Assembly: GCA_027489535.1 (NCBI GenBank)
Contig: JAIXZO010000015.1
Coordinates: forward strand, 1 to 64,000
Direction: 5' to 3'
Length of the DNA: 64,000 nucleotides
Source of the DNA: Hyphomicrobiales bacterium
Lineage (GTDB): Bacteria; Pseudomonadota; Alphaproteobacteria; Rhizobiales; Beijerinckiaceae
Under the pieces are notes generated by a model. It was given only the letters and a program-made list of their open reading frames with translations, ran no database searches and was not told where the DNA came from. The position numbers and the translations under genes are program-made. This document shows positions 34,659 through 42,517 of this stretch, piece after piece; position 1 is the stretch's first letter, and the number at the start of each line of letters is the position of its first letter.

Positions 34659-35540
34659 CTAGAGGCCCAGCTTGCCCACGAAGGCGTCGACATGGACGGA
34701 CCACATCTTGCCGCCGCGTGCGAGCAGGCGATGGCCGTCCTCGTTCGGGACGGGGCCCGTCATGACGAACGTGCTCTTCGCTCCGCCTTTCGCGTAAGCG
34801 GCGTGCCATCGACGCGGCGCGTCGGCTCCCCAGTAGAGATCGTTTTCGGCGTAGAGCCAAAGACCGGGCACGCGTGACTTGGTGCCCGCCTCGCCGTAGA
34901 GGACCTCGAGCTTTTCAGGAAAGCAGCTGCGGCCGGGGCGCCTGTCCGGATAGCCGAGCGTGCCGCCGGCGAAATTGACGTAGCCGACGACGCCGGGCGG
35001 GTTCGTCGCCGCAAGGAACACGGTGGTCGCGCCGCCGACGGATTGGCCGGCCAGGACCACGACGTCCCGCTTGGCCCATTTTTGCCCACGCACCCAATCC
35101 AAGGCGGAGCGGACCGCCGCAGTGGAATTCACGAAGACGCTGCGGGCGTCGGCATCGCCGGCGCATTCGCCGGCGGCGTCCAAGCGGCTGCCGGAACTCT
35201 CGCGGTCGCTGCCGCCGCCGGCGCCGTAGCCGGGGCGGATCGGCGCGACCACGGCGAAGCCCTTGCGCATCCAGTATTCAGCATGGCCGCGCAGGACGGG
35301 ATTTTTCAGATCGGCGCGCTCCTCCGCCTTGCCGGAGCGCCCGTGCGAGAACAGCAGCACGGGGAACGGCCCTGCACCGGGCGGTTTGAACACCTGCGTC
35401 GCCATCGCCGCGGGACCGCCGCCCGCGCCGGCGCCGGAAACTTGGATCTCTACGATTTCGGGTTCGGCGGAACGGCCGGGTTCGAGCGCGCCGAAGACCA
35501 GGCAGAGCGACAGACCGAAAGTTGAAAACAGGCGGAGCAT
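34659..35540 (-). CDS. Exported alpha/beta hydrolase (dienelactone hydrolase-like)
   Basis: A 293-residue secreted or periplasmic alpha/beta hydrolase with a signal peptide (1-25, ending GRSAE). The fold markers are LLFSHGRSG (oxyanion region), the nucleophile elbow VLAGQSVGGATT, an acid in LYAENDLYWG and the catalytic His in NEDGHRLLARGG near the end. A conserved Cys pair (AGECAG, RSCFPE) may form a disulfide. The substrate is unknown; platelet-activating-factor acetylhydrolase/dienelactone hydrolase-like proteins of this kind act on esters. The ATG at 35540 is used because the open frame upstream (to 35597) adds residues ahead of the signal peptide. Confidence 0.85.
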   Translation of the reverse strand: MLRLFSTFGLSLCLVFGALEPGRSAEPEIVEIQVSGAGAGGGPAAMATQVFKPPGAGPFPVLLFSHGRSGKAEERADLKNPVLRGHAEYWMRKGFAVVAPIRPGYGAGGGSDRESSGSRLDAAGECAGDADARSVFVNSTAAVRSALDWVRGQKWAKRDVVVLAGQSVGGATTVFLAATNPPGVVGYVNFAGGTLGYPDRRPGRSCFPEKLEVLYGEAGTKSRVPGLWLYAENDLYWGADAPRRWHAAYAKGGAKSTFVMTGPVPNEDGHRLLARGGKMWSVHVDAFVGKLGL

Positions 35541-35823
35541 GGTGCCGAACTCGTCAAAATACCGCGCGAGAGCAGCATGAGCGCGACCGTTCCGCAAGGG
35601 CGACCGTCAGGCGGCCGGCGGACCCGGTGCAAGTCCTTCCGCCAGAAAGCGCCGCCTCGACGAGGCAATAATCACAGCAATAAATAAGTACGCTTTTTAG
35701 TAATAAGTCTAGAATTGCATAAATCTTTCATTATTGTGAAGCTAAAGATTAATAAAAAATATTGCGTATATTTTTACGGAGCGTAGAATTACAAATAGAT
35801 GATGCTTTCCGGCATGAGGTAAT
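35541..35823. other. AT-rich intergenic segment
   Basis: A 283-base region; from about 35660 to 35810 it is strikingly AT-rich against the GC-rich genome. It includes runs such as AATAAATAAG and TTAATAAAAAATATT. No reading frame is convincing. A possible promoter, TTGTGA at 35734-35739, 17 bases, AAATAT at 35757-35762, would serve the response regulator at 35824. This is the left edge of the two-component island. Confidence 0.5.
35734..35762 (+). promoter_or_regulatory. Possible promoter of the receiver/HWE-kinase operon
   Basis: TTGTGA (35734-35739), 17-base spacer, AAATAT (35757-35762). The AT-richness of the region makes chance matches likely. Confidence 0.3.
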
Positions 35824-36267
35824 ATGTGCAAGGTTTTGATCGTCGAGGATGACGTCCTCATAGCCGATATGAACGAGCATATCCTCCTCGAAAACGGTTA
35901 CGAGGTGTGCGGCATCGCTCGTACCGTTGCGGAAGCGGTAAGGCTGGCGCGGTTGCACAAGCCGGACCTCGCGGTCATCGACATGCGCTTGGCCGAAGGG
36001 GGGCTGGGCACGGAAGTCGTCGAGCAACTGACGGCGAACGGACGCCTCGGCATCTTGTATGCGACGGGCAACATCTCGAACGCCCTGCTCACCTCGGTGA
36101 ACGGCGACGCCTGTTTGGGCAAGCCCTATGGCGACGACGACCTCCTGCGCGGGCTGAAGGTGGTGCGGGACATCGTCGCCACCGGCGTCGCATCCGCGCC
36201 GTTCCCCCACGCTTTTCGCGTGCTCCTCCCCGATCTGGAGGACCGCTCGGAGATCGAAAATGTCTGA
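35824..36267 (+). CDS. Single-domain response regulator
   Basis: A 147-residue protein made of a receiver domain (about 1-118) plus a short C-terminal tail with no DNA-binding output. Receiver markers: acidic pair VEDD (residues 7-10), phospho-Asp in LAVIDMRLAEG (about 53), a Thr in YATGN, and the conserved Lys in CLGKPYG. Stand-alone receivers next to HWE-type kinases usually act as phosphate relays or sinks. It overlaps the kinase gene by 8 bases, so the two are an obligate pair. The ATG follows an AGGTAAT sequence. Confidence 0.9.
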   Translation: MCKVLIVEDDVLIADMNEHILLENGYEVCGIARTVAEAVRLARLHKPDLAVIDMRLAEGGLGTEVVEQLTANGRLGILYATGNISNALLTSVNGDACLGKPYGDDDLLRGLKVVRDIVATGVASAPFPHAFRVLLPDLEDRSEIENV

Positions 36268-37462
36268 AGACTTGAAGAGAGTGGAAAATCTGCTCCGGCA
36301 GCAGGCGGCCATCGCCAGTTTCGGCAGCTTCGCGCTGCGCCAGACAGACCTCATGACGGTCCTGAACGAAGCCGCTCGCGTCTGTGCCGCAGGTCTCGAC
36401 GTGCCGTTCTGCAAGATCTGCCGATATCGAACCGAAACGAACGACCTCCTCATCGTTTCGGGATACGGCTGGGACGAAGGCGTCGTCGGCCACATCATCT
36501 CCCGCGCGGACGAAAGCTCGCCGCAGGGGAGCGCCTTCATAACGGGTCTACCGGCGATTTGCGACGACCTGCGCAATGAGACGAAATTCATTCTGCCTCC
36601 GTTCTACGGAGAGCACGGGATCATTTCGACGATCGACGTAAACATAAAGGGCGCCGGAAAGCCCTACGGCGTGCTCGAGATCGACAGCGACGTTCAACGC
36701 AATTTCGATCAGCACGACATCAATTTTCTGACGGGTTTCGCGAACGTTCTGGCAGAAGCAGTGGCGACGTCGGAGCGCGTCGCTCTGCTGCAGGTCACGA
36801 TCGAGCAGATGAAAAGCGTGGTCGACGAGAAGGACCGTCTGCTCGGCCAGAAGAAAGTCTTGGCCGAGGAACTGCAACATCGCGTCCGAAACAATCTTCA
36901 ACTGGTCTACGGCATGTTGAACCGACAATTGGAGCAGACGGCGGACGAGCCGGGGCAGAGGGGCATCAAGGCCATTTCTCGCCGCGTTTCGACGCTGGCG
37001 CAGGTGTATGAGCATCTGATCGGCACGGAGATGACGCGGACCACGGACTTCGGCGGCTATGTGACGGCCTTGTGCCGCAGCTTGGCGACGTTTCAATCCT
37101 CGCCGGGCGACCATGTCACGCTCACCTGCGACAGCGACGCGATCACCCTCGATCTGGACGTGGTGACGGCCTTGGGGATCATCGTCGCGGAACTGGTGAC
37201 CAACAGCTACGACCATGCCTTTCCGGACGGAAAGGGAGCCATCAACGTGTCCGTCCGCAAAAACGGCGACGGAGACGGCCTGTCGACGATGACGATCAGC
37301 GACGACGGCACCGGATTCGTCCCCGGCAACGAAAACAAGCGCCACGGCGTGGGTCTCGTACGCCGCCTGGTCGAACAAATCGGCGCGAAGCTGACGCTCG
37401 GATCGGGAATCGGCACGGCGTGGACCGTCTCGTTCCCGGAGCAGCCGGCGTCGGCTTCTTGA
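36260..37462 (+). CDS. GAF-containing HWE/HisKA_2 sensor histidine kinase
   Basis: A 400-residue soluble kinase with an N-terminal GAF domain (about 20-170, with VPFCKICRYRTETNDL), a linker helix, a HisKA_2 dimerisation segment with the phospho-acceptor His in EELQHRVRNNLQLVYGML (about 210), and an HATPase_c domain. The N box is ELVTNSYDHAF, followed by DDGTGFVPG and GVGLVRRLVEQ. There are no membrane helices, so it senses a cytosolic signal (small ligand, redox or light-type chromophore). GGAG lies 9 bases before the ATG, inside the upstream receiver gene. It converges on the small exported-protein operon with 8 bases between stops. Confidence 0.92.
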   Translation: MSEDLKRVENLLRQQAAIASFGSFALRQTDLMTVLNEAARVCAAGLDVPFCKICRYRTETNDLLIVSGYGWDEGVVGHIISRADESSPQGSAFITGLPAICDDLRNETKFILPPFYGEHGIISTIDVNIKGAGKPYGVLEIDSDVQRNFDQHDINFLTGFANVLAEAVATSERVALLQVTIEQMKSVVDEKDRLLGQKKVLAEELQHRVRNNLQLVYGMLNRQLEQTADEPGQRGIKAISRRVSTLAQVYEHLIGTEMTRTTDFGGYVTALCRSLATFQSSPGDHVTLTCDSDAITLDLDVVTALGIIVAELVTNSYDHAFPDGKGAINVSVRKNGDGDGLSTMTISDDGTGFVPGNENKRHGVGLVRRLVEQIGAKLTLGSGIGTAWTVSFPEQPASAS

Positions 37463-37470
37463 CGACGCCT

Positions 37471-37803
37471 CTATCGGTCGAGATGGACTTCGCTTTGCTT
37501 GATCCCGAGGTTCGACAATTTCAAACATTCGGAGAAATTGCCGATGCGCGATGCATACTCCGCATCGGAGTCGATCTTGCCCAAGGCTTTCACGACGCTC
37601 ATGAGCTTTCCGTCGGAGCTGACGCGGTAGGTGAGCGCCAGAATGTTTTTACGCAGCTTGCCCAAGGCGGTCTCGCACGACACCTGAGCGGAACTACCCG
37701 CCGCCGCGGCGGCGCAGGGCACGAGCGTCGCACAGAGCAACAGGAGGACGGCGGCCGTGAGGCAGGCGCGGGGCCCGGGCGGGCCGCCGTGAGCGCGGCT
37801 CAT
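37471..37803 (-). CDS. Small exported protein, unknown
   Basis: A 110-residue protein with a hydrophobic signal peptide (about residues 13-34, ALA/LEU-rich and ending in AAAAAG) and a mature part of about 75 residues with two cysteines (VSCETALGKLRKN, NFSECLKLS). No family is recognised. Its ATG overlaps the stop of the cysteine-rich upstream gene (37800-37803), so it is translationally coupled to it. Together they form the probable tail of the OmpR-type two-component operon. Confidence 0.65.
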   Translation of the reverse strand: MSRAHGGPPGPRACLTAAVLLLLCATLVPCAAAAAGSSAQVSCETALGKLRKNILALTYRVSSDGKLMSVVKALGKIDSDAEYASRIGNFSECLKLSNLGIKQSEVHLDR

Positions 37804-38159
37804 CGGCGCGTGACCTCGATCTTGCAATAGGCCGCGCTTTTCGAGCCGGCCGGGGAATGGGTGCCCGGCGGGCAAGGAACGGGGTACTTGTCTCGTAGTC
37901 CCACATAGTAGCCCGGGGGCGCGGCCTTGCAGATCATGTCGGCGACGTAATAGCCCTCTTCGCAACGCGGAAGCTTGTTCCCGATCAGCCCCGGACTGTT
38001 CGACTTCTGCATCATCTCGCCCTTGGGAGCGGATGTCTCCCCGGCCGAGGCCGGGGTCGCCGAAAGCGCCGACGAAAAGGCGAGCGTCAGAACGAGCGTA
38101 GTCGCAAGGCTCGACGGCGAACGCCGGAGCGGGCGACGGATGGGGATCGAGGTCGACAT
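37800..38159 (-). CDS. Small exported cysteine-rich protein
   Basis: A 119-residue protein with an N-terminal signal peptide (about 1-38, ending TPASAG) and a mature C-terminal part with four cysteines. Its spacing, C-x-x-GYY...C...PPGYYV...CPPGTHSPAGS...C, recalls the short cysteine repeat of ephrin-receptor-like / GCC2-GCC3 modules of extracellular proteins. That resemblance is by pattern only. The ATG at 38159 is preferred over longer forms because it starts the signal peptide. It is followed by an overlapping small gene and preceded, after 143 bases and a hairpin, by the sensor kinase gene. Confidence 0.65.
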   Translation of the reverse strand: MSTSIPIRRPLRRSPSSLATTLVLTLAFSSALSATPASAGETSAPKGEMMQKSNSPGLIGNKLPRCEEGYYVADMICKAAPPGYYVGLRDKYPVPCPPGTHSPAGSKSAAYCKIEVTRR

Positions 38160-38181
38160 GCCGCAGTATTTTCCCGAACGA

Positions 38182-38207
38182 AAACGCCTCCCGACGAGAA
38201 GGCGTTT
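38182..38207 (-). terminator. Hairpin after the sensor kinase gene
   Basis: AAACGCCT (38182-38189) pairs with AGGCGTTT (38200-38207) around a 10-base loop. On the minus strand the stem ends in a TTTT run, so it may be a partial terminator between the kinase and the two small exported-protein genes. Confidence 0.4.
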
Positions 38208-38302
38208 CCTCGAGCGTACCAGTAGGTTGGGACGACCTGCACGGAACAGTGACATTCCCGTCATTCGCAATTAAATTTCCGTCATCGTGACGGTGCCGGG
38301 TT

Positions 38303-39682
38303 TCAGCCTGCGGCGGCGGGCAGAATGATCGTGACGGTAACGACGGAGTCGGGCGTCGCCTCGAAGGTGATTTCTCCGTCATGGGCACGCGCGATTTCGC
38401 GGGCGATGCTCAATCCAAGCCCGAGCCCGTCCACTTTCCGGCCGTGCGCTTGATCGCCCCGGTAAAACCGCTCGAACACGCGCGCGTTCGTGCCCGGCGG
38501 CAACCCGGCGGAAGGATTGGAGATCGCGATCCTTACGGTCCCGTTCAGCACTTCGGCCGCGATCGTGAGCCGATCGCCGACGTTGTAGCCGGCGGCGTTT
38601 TTGAGAATGTTGAAGATCATTTGCTGGAACAACGTGACGTCGCCGTTGCAGCGGATGCCGTCGGCGACGGCAATGGCGACATCGATGCCGTCGGCGAACA
38701 CTTCGGCATCCGCGGCCGCTTCACGCAGCAGACCGCTGACGTCGATGGGGTCCGACCCGATTTGCCATAGTCCGGAATCGATCGAAGAGAGGAGCAGGAG
38801 CCGGCTGAGGATGGATTCGAGGCGGTCGATTTCGTCGAGAACCTTCCCGATCCTGATTTGATGGGGCGATCCTTCCGGCGCGTCCGCCAGCGAACGCTCG
38901 ACATTCACCTTCATGATCGACAACGGCGTCATGATTTCATGCGCCGCATTGGCCGTGAACCGAGCAGCCTGCGCGTGACTGGCTTCCAGCCTTTTCAGGG
39001 TGGTGTTGAAGGCGCGGATGAAATCGGAGAACTCGGTATAAGTCTTTTCCTCCACCGAGTGCATGCCCGGCGACCCGATGCCGATCGCCGCGACCGTCGC
39101 GCGCAGCCGAACCAACGGCCTCAGCATGGTTTGGCTCAGAAGAAAGGCGAAGGTGACCGCCACGAGAATGCCGACCGGGATCGTGACCCACAGCGTCATG
39201 CGCCGAATGGTCCCGATGGTCTTCCACGTCCGTTCGAGCGAAGTCGGTGCCAAGACGACGTCGAAATTGCGCCCCGCATCGGTGATGCGGACGACGTAGG
39301 AACCGAATGCGGACGGATTCGACGCGTCGAAGATGGAGCGAACGGCCCCGATCTTCTCCGATTTCACGGATCGGTTTGCGTCGGACTCGTCGATCCGCAC
39401 CAGTCTGCGCCCTTGATCGGAGGTCGCGGAGGTCACGACGACATGCACGTCCGACGCATCGAGCCCCTGAACATGCTTCACCATGGCGTCGGTGACGGCG
39501 TTCGCATCCAATGCCGCTTCCGAGACCATCAGTTCATCGACAGCCTTTGTTGCATGTTCGACGAACAACGAACTCAACATGTGATGGGCGACGAAGATCG
39601 TCGTCAGGTTCATCACGATCCAGATGCATAAAAAACACGCGAAAGCGGCGAGTACGAGCCTGAACCTGAAGGAGTTCCTCAT
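38303..39682 (-). CDS. Membrane sensor histidine kinase (HAMP-HisKA-HATPase)
   Basis: A 459-residue sensor kinase. Transmembrane helices at about 10-32 and 163-185 flank a periplasmic sensor region of about 130 residues. They are followed by HAMP (about 187-240), a HisKA with the phospho-acceptor in ARFTANAAHEIMTPLSIM (about 252), and HATPase_c with N box NILKNAAGYN, then GLGLGLSIAREIARAHDG. The sensor region has no recognised ligand motif and lacks cysteines. Its start overlaps the response regulator stop by 4 bases. Cognate partner: the OmpR-type regulator just upstream. Confidence 0.93.
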   Translation of the reverse strand: MRNSFRFRLVLAAFACFLCIWIVMNLTTIFVAHHMLSSLFVEHATKAVDELMVSEAALDANAVTDAMVKHVQGLDASDVHVVVTSATSDQGRRLVRIDESDANRSVKSEKIGAVRSIFDASNPSAFGSYVVRITDAGRNFDVVLAPTSLERTWKTIGTIRRMTLWVTIPVGILVAVTFAFLLSQTMLRPLVRLRATVAAIGIGSPGMHSVEEKTYTEFSDFIRAFNTTLKRLEASHAQAARFTANAAHEIMTPLSIMKVNVERSLADAPEGSPHQIRIGKVLDEIDRLESILSRLLLLSSIDSGLWQIGSDPIDVSGLLREAAADAEVFADGIDVAIAVADGIRCNGDVTLFQQMIFNILKNAAGYNVGDRLTIAAEVLNGTVRIAISNPSAGLPPGTNARVFERFYRGDQAHGRKVDGLGLGLSIAREIARAHDGEITFEATPDSVVTVTIILPAAAG

Positions 39683-40401
39683 GCCGCCGACGTTTGTGCG
39701 GGCTGCAGGGGGGCGACGAATTTATACCCCACGCCCCTGACGTTTTGGATGGCCGCAGACATGTCCGTCGTGCTGTCCAAGGACGCGATTTTGCGACGAA
39801 TTCTTTGGACGCAAACCTCGACGATGTTCGTGGTCGGATCAAAATCGAACTTCCAAACAAAACCGATGATCTGCTTCTTCGTGAACACCCGGTTCGGCGA
39901 CCGCATGAGGTATTCGAGAAGCATGTATTCACGCTGGCTCAAGACGCATGACCTGCCCTTGAAGGTCAGCTCGCGGGTCTGCTTGTCGAGGGTCAGCCCC
40001 GCTTCCGCGAGCACCGACGGCTCGACGCCCAAAGATCTGAGATGCAGGGCCCTCGCGCGGACGACGAGTTCTTCCACGAAGAAGGGCTTGGACAGGTAAT
40101 CGTCGGCGCCGAGGTCGAAGGCCGAAAGGCGCGTGCCCAAGTCCGACCGAGCCGTCAGAACGATGACGGGAACCTTGCTTCCGCTTTCGCGGACCGCCCG
40201 AAGAACCGACTCTCCGTCGATGATCGGCACCATCAAATCAAGAATGACCAAGTCGAAGGTCTGCGCCTTCAGGGCATGCAGGCCGGAAAAACCGTCGACG
40301 ACGTGGTGAACGACCATCTCGCGCCGTGCAAACTCCTCGATGATGGAGCGTGCTATTCCATGCTCGTCTTCAATCAAGAGAACCTGAATTTCACCCGGCA
40401 T
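39679..40401 (-). CDS. OmpR/PhoB-family response regulator
   Basis: A 240-residue regulator with a receiver domain (1-120: IEDE, phospho-Asp in LVILDLMVPIIDG, Thr in VLTARSD, Lys in YLSKPF) and a winged-helix DNA-binding domain (about 130-230: LSQREYMLLEYLMRSPNRVF, then VEVCVQRIRRKI and VRGVGYKF). All catalytic positions are intact. It starts the minus-strand unit regulator - kinase - small exported proteins, so an obvious testable target is its own operon. The ATG is at 40401. Confidence 0.94.
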   Translation of the reverse strand: MPGEIQVLLIEDEHGIARSIIEEFARREMVVHHVVDGFSGLHALKAQTFDLVILDLMVPIIDGESVLRAVRESGSKVPVIVLTARSDLGTRLSAFDLGADDYLSKPFFVEELVVRARALHLRSLGVEPSVLAEAGLTLDKQTRELTFKGRSCVLSQREYMLLEYLMRSPNRVFTKKQIIGFVWKFDFDPTTNIVEVCVQRIRRKIASLDSTTDMSAAIQNVRGVGYKFVAPLQPAQTSAA

Positions 40402-40501
40402 GAAGCCCCGCGACGCCTTTGATAACGCGGCATTATTTCAACCATCGCGCGCAAAAGCAAAGGAGGGCGTCTTTTTGGGCGCAAGTCCGGAATCTCCAAC
40501 G

Positions 40502-40526
40502 AAAAAACCCCGCCGAAGCGGGGTTT
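40502..40526 (-). terminator. Rho-independent terminator of rpmJ
   Basis: On the minus strand the stem AAACCCCGC / GCGGGGTTT with a CGAA-type loop (40505-40526) is followed by a T run, seen as A40502-A40507 on the plus strand. It lies 60 bases beyond the rpmJ stop. Confidence 0.85.
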
Positions 40527-40585
40527 GAACATTTCATCATCCGATCAGGGTCGACGCGAGAAGGCTCGCGCGGAGGACCGTCCGA

Positions 40586-40711
40586 TCAGCCCTGACGCGC
40601 CTTGTAGCGCTTCTGGGTCTTGTTGATGATGTAGACGCGACCCTTGCGACGCACGATCTGGTTGTCGCGGTGACGGGTGCGAAGAGACTTCAGTGAATTG
40701 CGGATCTTCAT
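40586..40711 (-). CDS. rpmJ: 50S ribosomal protein L36 (zinc-free, YkgO-type)
   Basis: A 41-residue ribosomal protein, starting [17 protein letters not shown] and ending KRYKARQG, with the lysine/arginine density of L36. The cysteines and histidine of the zinc-ribbon form are missing, so this is the longer, zinc-independent variant that is standard in Rhizobiales. It sits in the large-subunit exit region. It is too short to stand out as an ORF. It is followed by a clear terminator and preceded by the tRNA-Val gene 51 bases upstream. Confidence 0.95.
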   Translation of the reverse strand: MKIRNSLKSLRTRHRDNQIVRRKGRVYIINKTQKRYKARQG

Positions 40712-40762
40712 CGGTCCATTCTCGCGTCGGTTTGCCGGGATGCGGACCCCGGCGGAATTCGA

Positions 40763-40837
<75 letters not shown>

Positions 40838-40874
40838 CTCGACCGAGATGTGCTCTCGATCAAGCGTGGAGGGC

Positions 40875-40903
40875 CGTATAGCCGCTCGTCCGGAGGATGG
40901 CAA
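40875..40903 (-). promoter_or_regulatory. Sigma-70-type promoter of tRNA-Val
   Basis: On the minus strand TTGCCA (40898-40903), a 17-base spacer and TATACG (40875-40880). The start is predicted near 40868, about 30 bases before the mature tRNA 5' end. Confidence 0.7.
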
Positions 40904-40920
40904 GCGCCCGCCCGCCTAAA

Positions 40921-41283
40921 TCAGGCCGCCAGCAGCATCTTCTGGACCTCGCTCACGAGGTCGCGCAGGTGGAAGGGCTTGGAGAGGATCTTGGCGTCCT
41001 TCGGAGCCTGCGAATCGGGGTTGAGCGCGACGGCCGCGAAACCCGTGATGAACATCACCTTGATGTCGGGATCGAGCTCGGTGGCGCGACGCGCCAGTTC
41101 GATTCCGTCCATCTCCGGCATCACGATGTCGGTGAGCAGGAGCTCGAACGGCTCCTCACGGAGACGATGATAGGCCGTCAGCCCGTTGTCGCAGGAGGCG
41201 ACGTGGTAGCCCGCGTTCTCCAGCGCTTTCACGAGAAAGCGGCGCATGTCGTTGTCGTCTTCGGCGAGGAGGATACGCTGCAT
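40921..41283 (-). CDS. cpdR: Single-domain response regulator CpdR
   Basis: A 120-residue receiver with the highly conserved CpdR sequence: MQRILLAEDDNDMRRFLVKA, phospho-Asp in LLLTDIVMPEMDG, then MFITGFAAVALNPDS and KILSKPFHLRDLV. In Caulobacter, unphosphorylated CpdR docks ClpXP at the pole and delivers cell-cycle substrates, and the CckA-ChpT phosphorelay switches it off. The ATG at 41283 sets the canonical N-terminus; the long open frame upstream is a shadow. It diverges from an N-formylglutamate amidohydrolase gene, a common arrangement in Rhizobiales. Confidence 0.96.
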   Translation of the reverse strand: MQRILLAEDDNDMRRFLVKALENAGYHVASCDNGLTAYHRLREEPFELLLTDIVMPEMDGIELARRATELDPDIKVMFITGFAAVALNPDSQAPKDAKILSKPFHLRDLVSEVQKMLLAA

Positions 41284-41454
41284 GATGTTTGGACCGAACT
41301 CTCTACAAGGCTCGCCCATAAAGACCGCCGCAGGTAAACAACCCATGAAAGGCGGCGACGAAGCCTGCGACATGGTTGCGTTCCCGGTGGACCGTGAGGG
41401 GAAGGCGCGGCAAGATGCCGGTACCCGCCCGACAGGAAGACCCTGCAGCCCGAA

Positions 41455-42336
41455 ATGACCGCAGCGCCGCCCCTCGCCCCGTTCGAAGTTCTCGCGCCTG
41501 CACGGGCCCGCGGGCCGTTCGTCTTCAATTCCCCGCATTCGGGCGCGGCGTATCCGGCCGAGTTTCTCGCCGCGTCGCGCCTCGACCCGATGGCGTTGCG
41601 GCGCTCCGAGGACATGTTCGTGGACGATCTGTTCGCGGGCGTGGTGGAGCGCGGCGCGCCGCTGCTGCGCGCGCATTTCCCGCGCGCCTATCTCGACGTG
41701 AACCGCGAGCCCTACGAGCTCGACCCGCGCATGTTCGACGGCCGGCTGCCCGACCATTGCAACACGCGCTCGATGCGGGTGGCCGGCGGGCTGGGCACGA
41801 TCGCCCGCGTCGTCGGCGAGGGCCAGGAAATCTATGCCCGCCGTTTGAGCGTGGCGGAGGCGCTGGAGCGGATCGAGCGGCTCTACAGGCCCTATCACGC
41901 GGCGTTGCGGACCTTGCTGGAAGACACGCGCCGGCGTTTCGGGTTTGCGGTGCTGGTGGATTGCCATTCCATGCCGTCCGGCCCGCATCTGCAGGCGGAC
42001 GGCGGACGGGCGGACGTCGTGATCGGCGATCGCTACGGGACGAGCTGCGCCGGTTGCTTCACGGATGCCGTGGAGGACGGGCTGCGCGCGCTCGGCTATC
42101 GCGTCTCGCGCAACAAGCCTTATGCGGGCGGGTTCATCACCGAGCATTACGGCCACCCGCTCGCGGGGTTCCATGCGCTGCAGCTGGAGGTGAACCGCTC
42201 GCTCTATATGGACGAGCGCCGGCAGACGAAGTCTTCGGGCTTCGCGCGCGTGGCGGGCGACCTGATGGCGATGACGGACGATCTGCACGCGGCTGCGGCG
42301 GCCCATGCGCGCCTGCACCGGACGGCGGCGGAATAG
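41455..42336 (+). CDS. N-formylglutamate amidohydrolase family protein (copy 2)
   Basis: A 293-residue family member with FVFNSPHSGAAYP (about residues 22-34), the acidic motif FPRAYLDVNREPYELD, VLVDCHSMPSG with metal-binding residues, and the distal FHALQLEVNRSLYMDE. This copy conserves the family motifs more clearly than the one at 26996 and sits next to cpdR, as in many Rhizobiales; no hut genes accompany it. A zinc-dependent amidohydrolase activity is expected, but the physiological substrate is uncertain. The start ATG at 41455 lies 171 bases from the cpdR start. Confidence 0.9.
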   Translation: MTAAPPLAPFEVLAPARARGPFVFNSPHSGAAYPAEFLAASRLDPMALRRSEDMFVDDLFAGVVERGAPLLRAHFPRAYLDVNREPYELDPRMFDGRLPDHCNTRSMRVAGGLGTIARVVGEGQEIYARRLSVAEALERIERLYRPYHAALRTLLEDTRRRFGFAVLVDCHSMPSGPHLQADGGRADVVIGDRYGTSCAGCFTDAVEDGLRALGYRVSRNKPYAGGFITEHYGHPLAGFHALQLEVNRSLYMDERRQTKSSGFARVAGDLMAMTDDLHAAAAAHARLHRTAAE

Positions 42337-42390
42337 GCCGGACCGACCCCTCTCCCCTGCTCTATCCCTCTGCCCCGGATGCGTTCGGGC

Positions 42391-42419
42391 AAGAAAAAAG
42401 GCCGCCGTTGCCGGCGGCC
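42391..42419 (-). terminator. Terminator of the small RNA
   Basis: Stem GGCCGCCG/CGGCGGCC with a GCAA loop on the minus strand (42400-42419), followed by TTTTTTCTT. No minus-strand protein gene lies upstream of it, which first pointed to a non-coding transcript. Confidence 0.9.
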
Positions 42420-42482
42420 CAAGTCTAGGGAGGAAACGCCCAAGGAGGGCTGCAAGGCGTCGCGAAAACGCATCGCCTTACG
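42391..42482 (-). ncRNA. Anti-Shine-Dalgarno small RNA (cuckoo/alpha-r14-like)
   Basis: About 92 bases on the minus strand between a well-formed promoter and an intrinsic terminator. The RNA folds into a 5' hairpin (AAGGCG/CGCCUU with inner UGCG/CGCG), then two small hairpins. GCCC-UCCUU-GGGC (42438-42450 region) and GUUU-CCUCCCU-AGAC (42422-42436 region) expose CCUCC sequences complementary to a Shine-Dalgarno site. The terminator hairpin has a GCAA loop. Two anti-SD loops plus terminator is the architecture described for the alphaproteobacterial cuckoo / alpha-r14 RNAs (NfeR1, CcsR), which bind ribosome sites of many mRNAs. Family assignment is by pattern, from memory. Confidence 0.75.
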
Positions 42483-42488
42483 GGAGTG

Positions 42489-42517
42489 AATATGCATGTG
42501 CACTGCACAAAAGGCAA
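42489..42517 (-). promoter_or_regulatory. Promoter of the small RNA
   Basis: On the minus strand TTGCCT (42512-42517), a 17-base spacer and CATATT (42489-42494), the same -10 as before the BI-1 gene. The predicted start is near 42482. Confidence 0.65.
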
